Below, piece after piece: positions 6,169-7,611 of a stretch of DNA of 7,611 nucleotides (its first letter is position 1; each line of letters begins with the position of its first letter). The notes under the pieces are model-generated. The model worked only from the letters and a program-made list of their open reading frames with translations. It had not been told where the DNA came from and did no database searches. Source of the stretch: CAZTPH01 sp031552655 (GTDB taxonomy: Bacteria > Pseudomonadota > Gammaproteobacteria > UBA9339). The stretch covers positions 1 to 7,611 of the forward strand of contig JAVBML010000015.1 of NCBI GenBank assembly GCA_031552655.1, written 5' to 3'. The position numbers and the translations under genes were made by a program.

Positions 6169-7471
6169 ATGGGATTGCGTTTACGGAATTTGTGCATCAT
6201 ATTTGTTACTAGCTTTGCCTTAGTTTTTTCTACTTTCAGTGTTGCGATGGATGATGAGGATTCTGATAGCTCTCCCTTTGCTTTTGATTTCGGTAGAACC
6301 TTGGCTACGACGGGCATTTTAGGTGGCATCGCAGCTTTTTTAGCCTATATGCTTAGTGGCAATGGTGGTAGTGGTGGCAGTAGTGAACAACCTTTAGAAC
6401 CGGAAAAACCCACAATTGCCATTGATTATAAACAGTCTACCTTGGCGGTCTATGCTTTTCCCGGGGAAACACATTTAGATGGAAAAGTGGTAATAAAAAA
6501 TAGCACTTCTGAAACCGTACAGCTAACCATGGAAATACCGGAGAGTGCTCTTGCCGCGGTTGAAATTTTAGATAATAGTAGTTGCCATGGTGCCTTGAAA
6601 GCCGGCGAGAGCTGTTCCTATAACTTTAGCTACGCTGCTAAAAATGTGACCGCTGCTGCATCCATGGCAGCCACGACTTTACCTCTGAAGATTAGAGGTG
6701 AAAACTATGAGCAGGATTTCAATCTCCAGGTTTTTTTACCCGGTCATAATTATTTTCTTTCCCTGCCTCAAAATACCACGGGTTTTGATCGTTTGCCCAG
6801 TGACATGGTGAATGCAGTCTTTGCTCGCCATGGTAAGGTCTATGCTGCCACTGCAGCGGGAGTTAGTGTGAGCCATGATCAAGGGAGCTCCTGGGTCACC
6901 TATACCATGGCCCAGGGTCTAGGTAGTAATAAAATTCTCAGCATCTTTGTGGATGAAAAGGGAATCATATATGCCGGTACCGATGGTAAAGGTTTGGCTA
7001 TTAGTAAAAATAATGGGCTAACGTGGAAAATGTATCAAATAGCCGGCATGGATAAAGTGCAATGTATTTGCGTGCGGGAAAATCAAGTTTATATCGGCAC
7101 TGTAAAAGGGTTATTATACGTGGGCAATATGAATCTTGATAACATTACATGGCAAGTGCACGAGAAGTCAGGCGATGAGTTGATTCAGTATGTAAATAGC
7201 GTATACATAAATGATGGCAGTGATACGATCTATGTGGGTACTGACGATGGCTTAGCTATCGGTAATATAGTATCTGGCGATATTTATTGGTGGGGTTTGC
7301 AAGCTACATCACCAATGAAACTTATCTCTAGTATCCATGGCAATGGTAAAACCATTTGCGTTGGCAGTGCCAGTGGTTTGCATGTGAGTGAAGATAATAT
7401 AAATTGGATAGATCAAAACTGGGATGTAACTGTGCACAGCGTATACATCGATGCTGCGGGGGGAATCTATG
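6169..7471 (+). pseudogene. Exported Ig-like/beta-propeller protein, cut by an IS3-family element
   Basis: About 434 native residues remain. The ATG at 6169 has a strong GGAGGGG site (6155-6161) 7 bases before it. Residues 1-26 look like a signal peptide ending SVA-M. A second hydrophobic helix at about 46-62, followed by a GNGGSGGSS linker (64-72), may anchor it in the membrane. Residues 80-190 look like an Ig-type beta sandwich with Cys139 and Cys149 in a C-x9-C 'LKAGESC' motif, spaced for a disulfide. From about 213, repeats of about 40-45 residues (VNAVFARHGKVYAAT..., ILSIFVDEKGIIYAGT..., and so on) form propeller blades; SHDQGSSW (235-242) and SKNNGLTW (279-286) are Asp-box motifs. About five blades are complete and the sixth stops after GGIY. 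The frame runs 27 more codons into IS sequence to a stop at 7554, so a stable product is uncertain. The cellular role is unknown; a surface or periplasmic binding protein is plausible. Confidence 0.75.
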
Positions 7472-7611
7472 TGATCTTACTGCGATTTATCGGACACAGC
7501 CCTTTAAAGCTTAAGCAGCATATTGAACCTCAGCAGGAACTCTGTAGTCAATAGCAGAGTGTAATCTCTTGAGATTATAATAACCCTCGATATATTGGAA
7601 AATGCTTTGTT
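7472..7611 (-). mobile_element. IS3-family insertion sequence, 3' end (partial, runs off right edge)
   Basis: The element end reads inward from 7472 as TGATCTTACTGCGATTTATC followed by GGACA. This resembles IS3-family ends, which begin TG and often carry a GGACA-like tract about 20 bases in. The change from propeller-coding sequence to this end is abrupt at 7471/7472, and the transposase stop codon lies 39 bases inside the end. The other end and any target duplication are outside the window. Confidence 0.8.
7511..7611 (-). CDS. IS3-family transposase (OrfB, integrase core) C-terminus, partial
   Basis: On the minus strand, from 7609 to the TAA at 7513-7511, 32 residues read QSIFQYIEGYYNLKRLHSAI and then DYRVPAEVQYAA. 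The block Y-I-E-x-Y-Y-N-x-K-R-x-H-S-A-x-x-Y-x-x-P-A-E is the hallmark C-terminus of IS3-family OrfB transposases (DDE/rve fold), just after the catalytic Glu region. The catalytic residues themselves lie beyond the window. This differs in type from the transposase start at the left edge, so the two edges are probably different elements. Confidence 0.88.
   Translation of the reverse strand, partial: QSIFQYIEGYYNLKRLHSAIDYRVPAEVQYAA

Overview
The window most likely comes from a gammaproteobacterium, possibly a host-associated member of the Legionellales/Coxiellaceae. This rests on the AT-rich intergenic DNA, a GroES/GroEL pair that reads like that group, a 243-residue RsmE, an OmpH/Skp chaperone and an outer-membrane barrel protein of a proteobacterial type. 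The lineage is an inference from remembered family resemblance, not from a search.

Layout. Positions 1-70 hold the first codons of a minus-strand transposase running off the left edge. Positions 71-538 are gene-poor; they contain one tiny membrane-peptide ORF with a strong ribosome binding site (129-212) and several short palindromes. Then, all on the minus strand, come tRNA-Lys(UUU) (539-614), rsmE (665-1396), a Skp/OmpH chaperone (1447-1944) and a FUSC-family membrane transporter (1984-3117). Transcription runs FUSC -> skp -> hairpin terminator -> rsmE -> tRNA-Lys. Divergent from FUSC is a plus-strand outer-membrane beta-barrel gene (3200-3841), related to the PagL-like 'HHRSG' proteins but with Cys at the usual Ser. 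It converges on groEL, and the two share a 14-bp bidirectional terminator (3857-3889). The groES-groEL operon (5883-3914, minus strand) is preceded by a near-consensus heat-shock sigma-32 promoter.

Divergent from groES, a strong sigma-70 promoter drives a plus-strand gene for an exported, probably membrane-anchored protein with an Ig-like domain and an Asp-box beta-propeller (from 6169). It is cut at about position 7472 by the end of an IS3-family element, whose transposase C-terminus reads on the minus strand to the right edge.

Functionally the core is protein folding and envelope maintenance: cytosolic GroESL, periplasmic Skp, an outer-membrane barrel and an inner-membrane efflux-type protein, plus translation genes (tRNA-Lys, RsmE). 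The window begins and ends inside mobile elements, which could mean that it is a contig broken at repeated IS copies. I saw no CRISPR array, phage module, toxin-antitoxin pair or convincing new multi-gene system. The least explained items are the small ORF at 129-212, the changed active-site motif in the barrel protein, the IS-disrupted propeller protein, and the rsmE start codon abutting a terminator U-tract.
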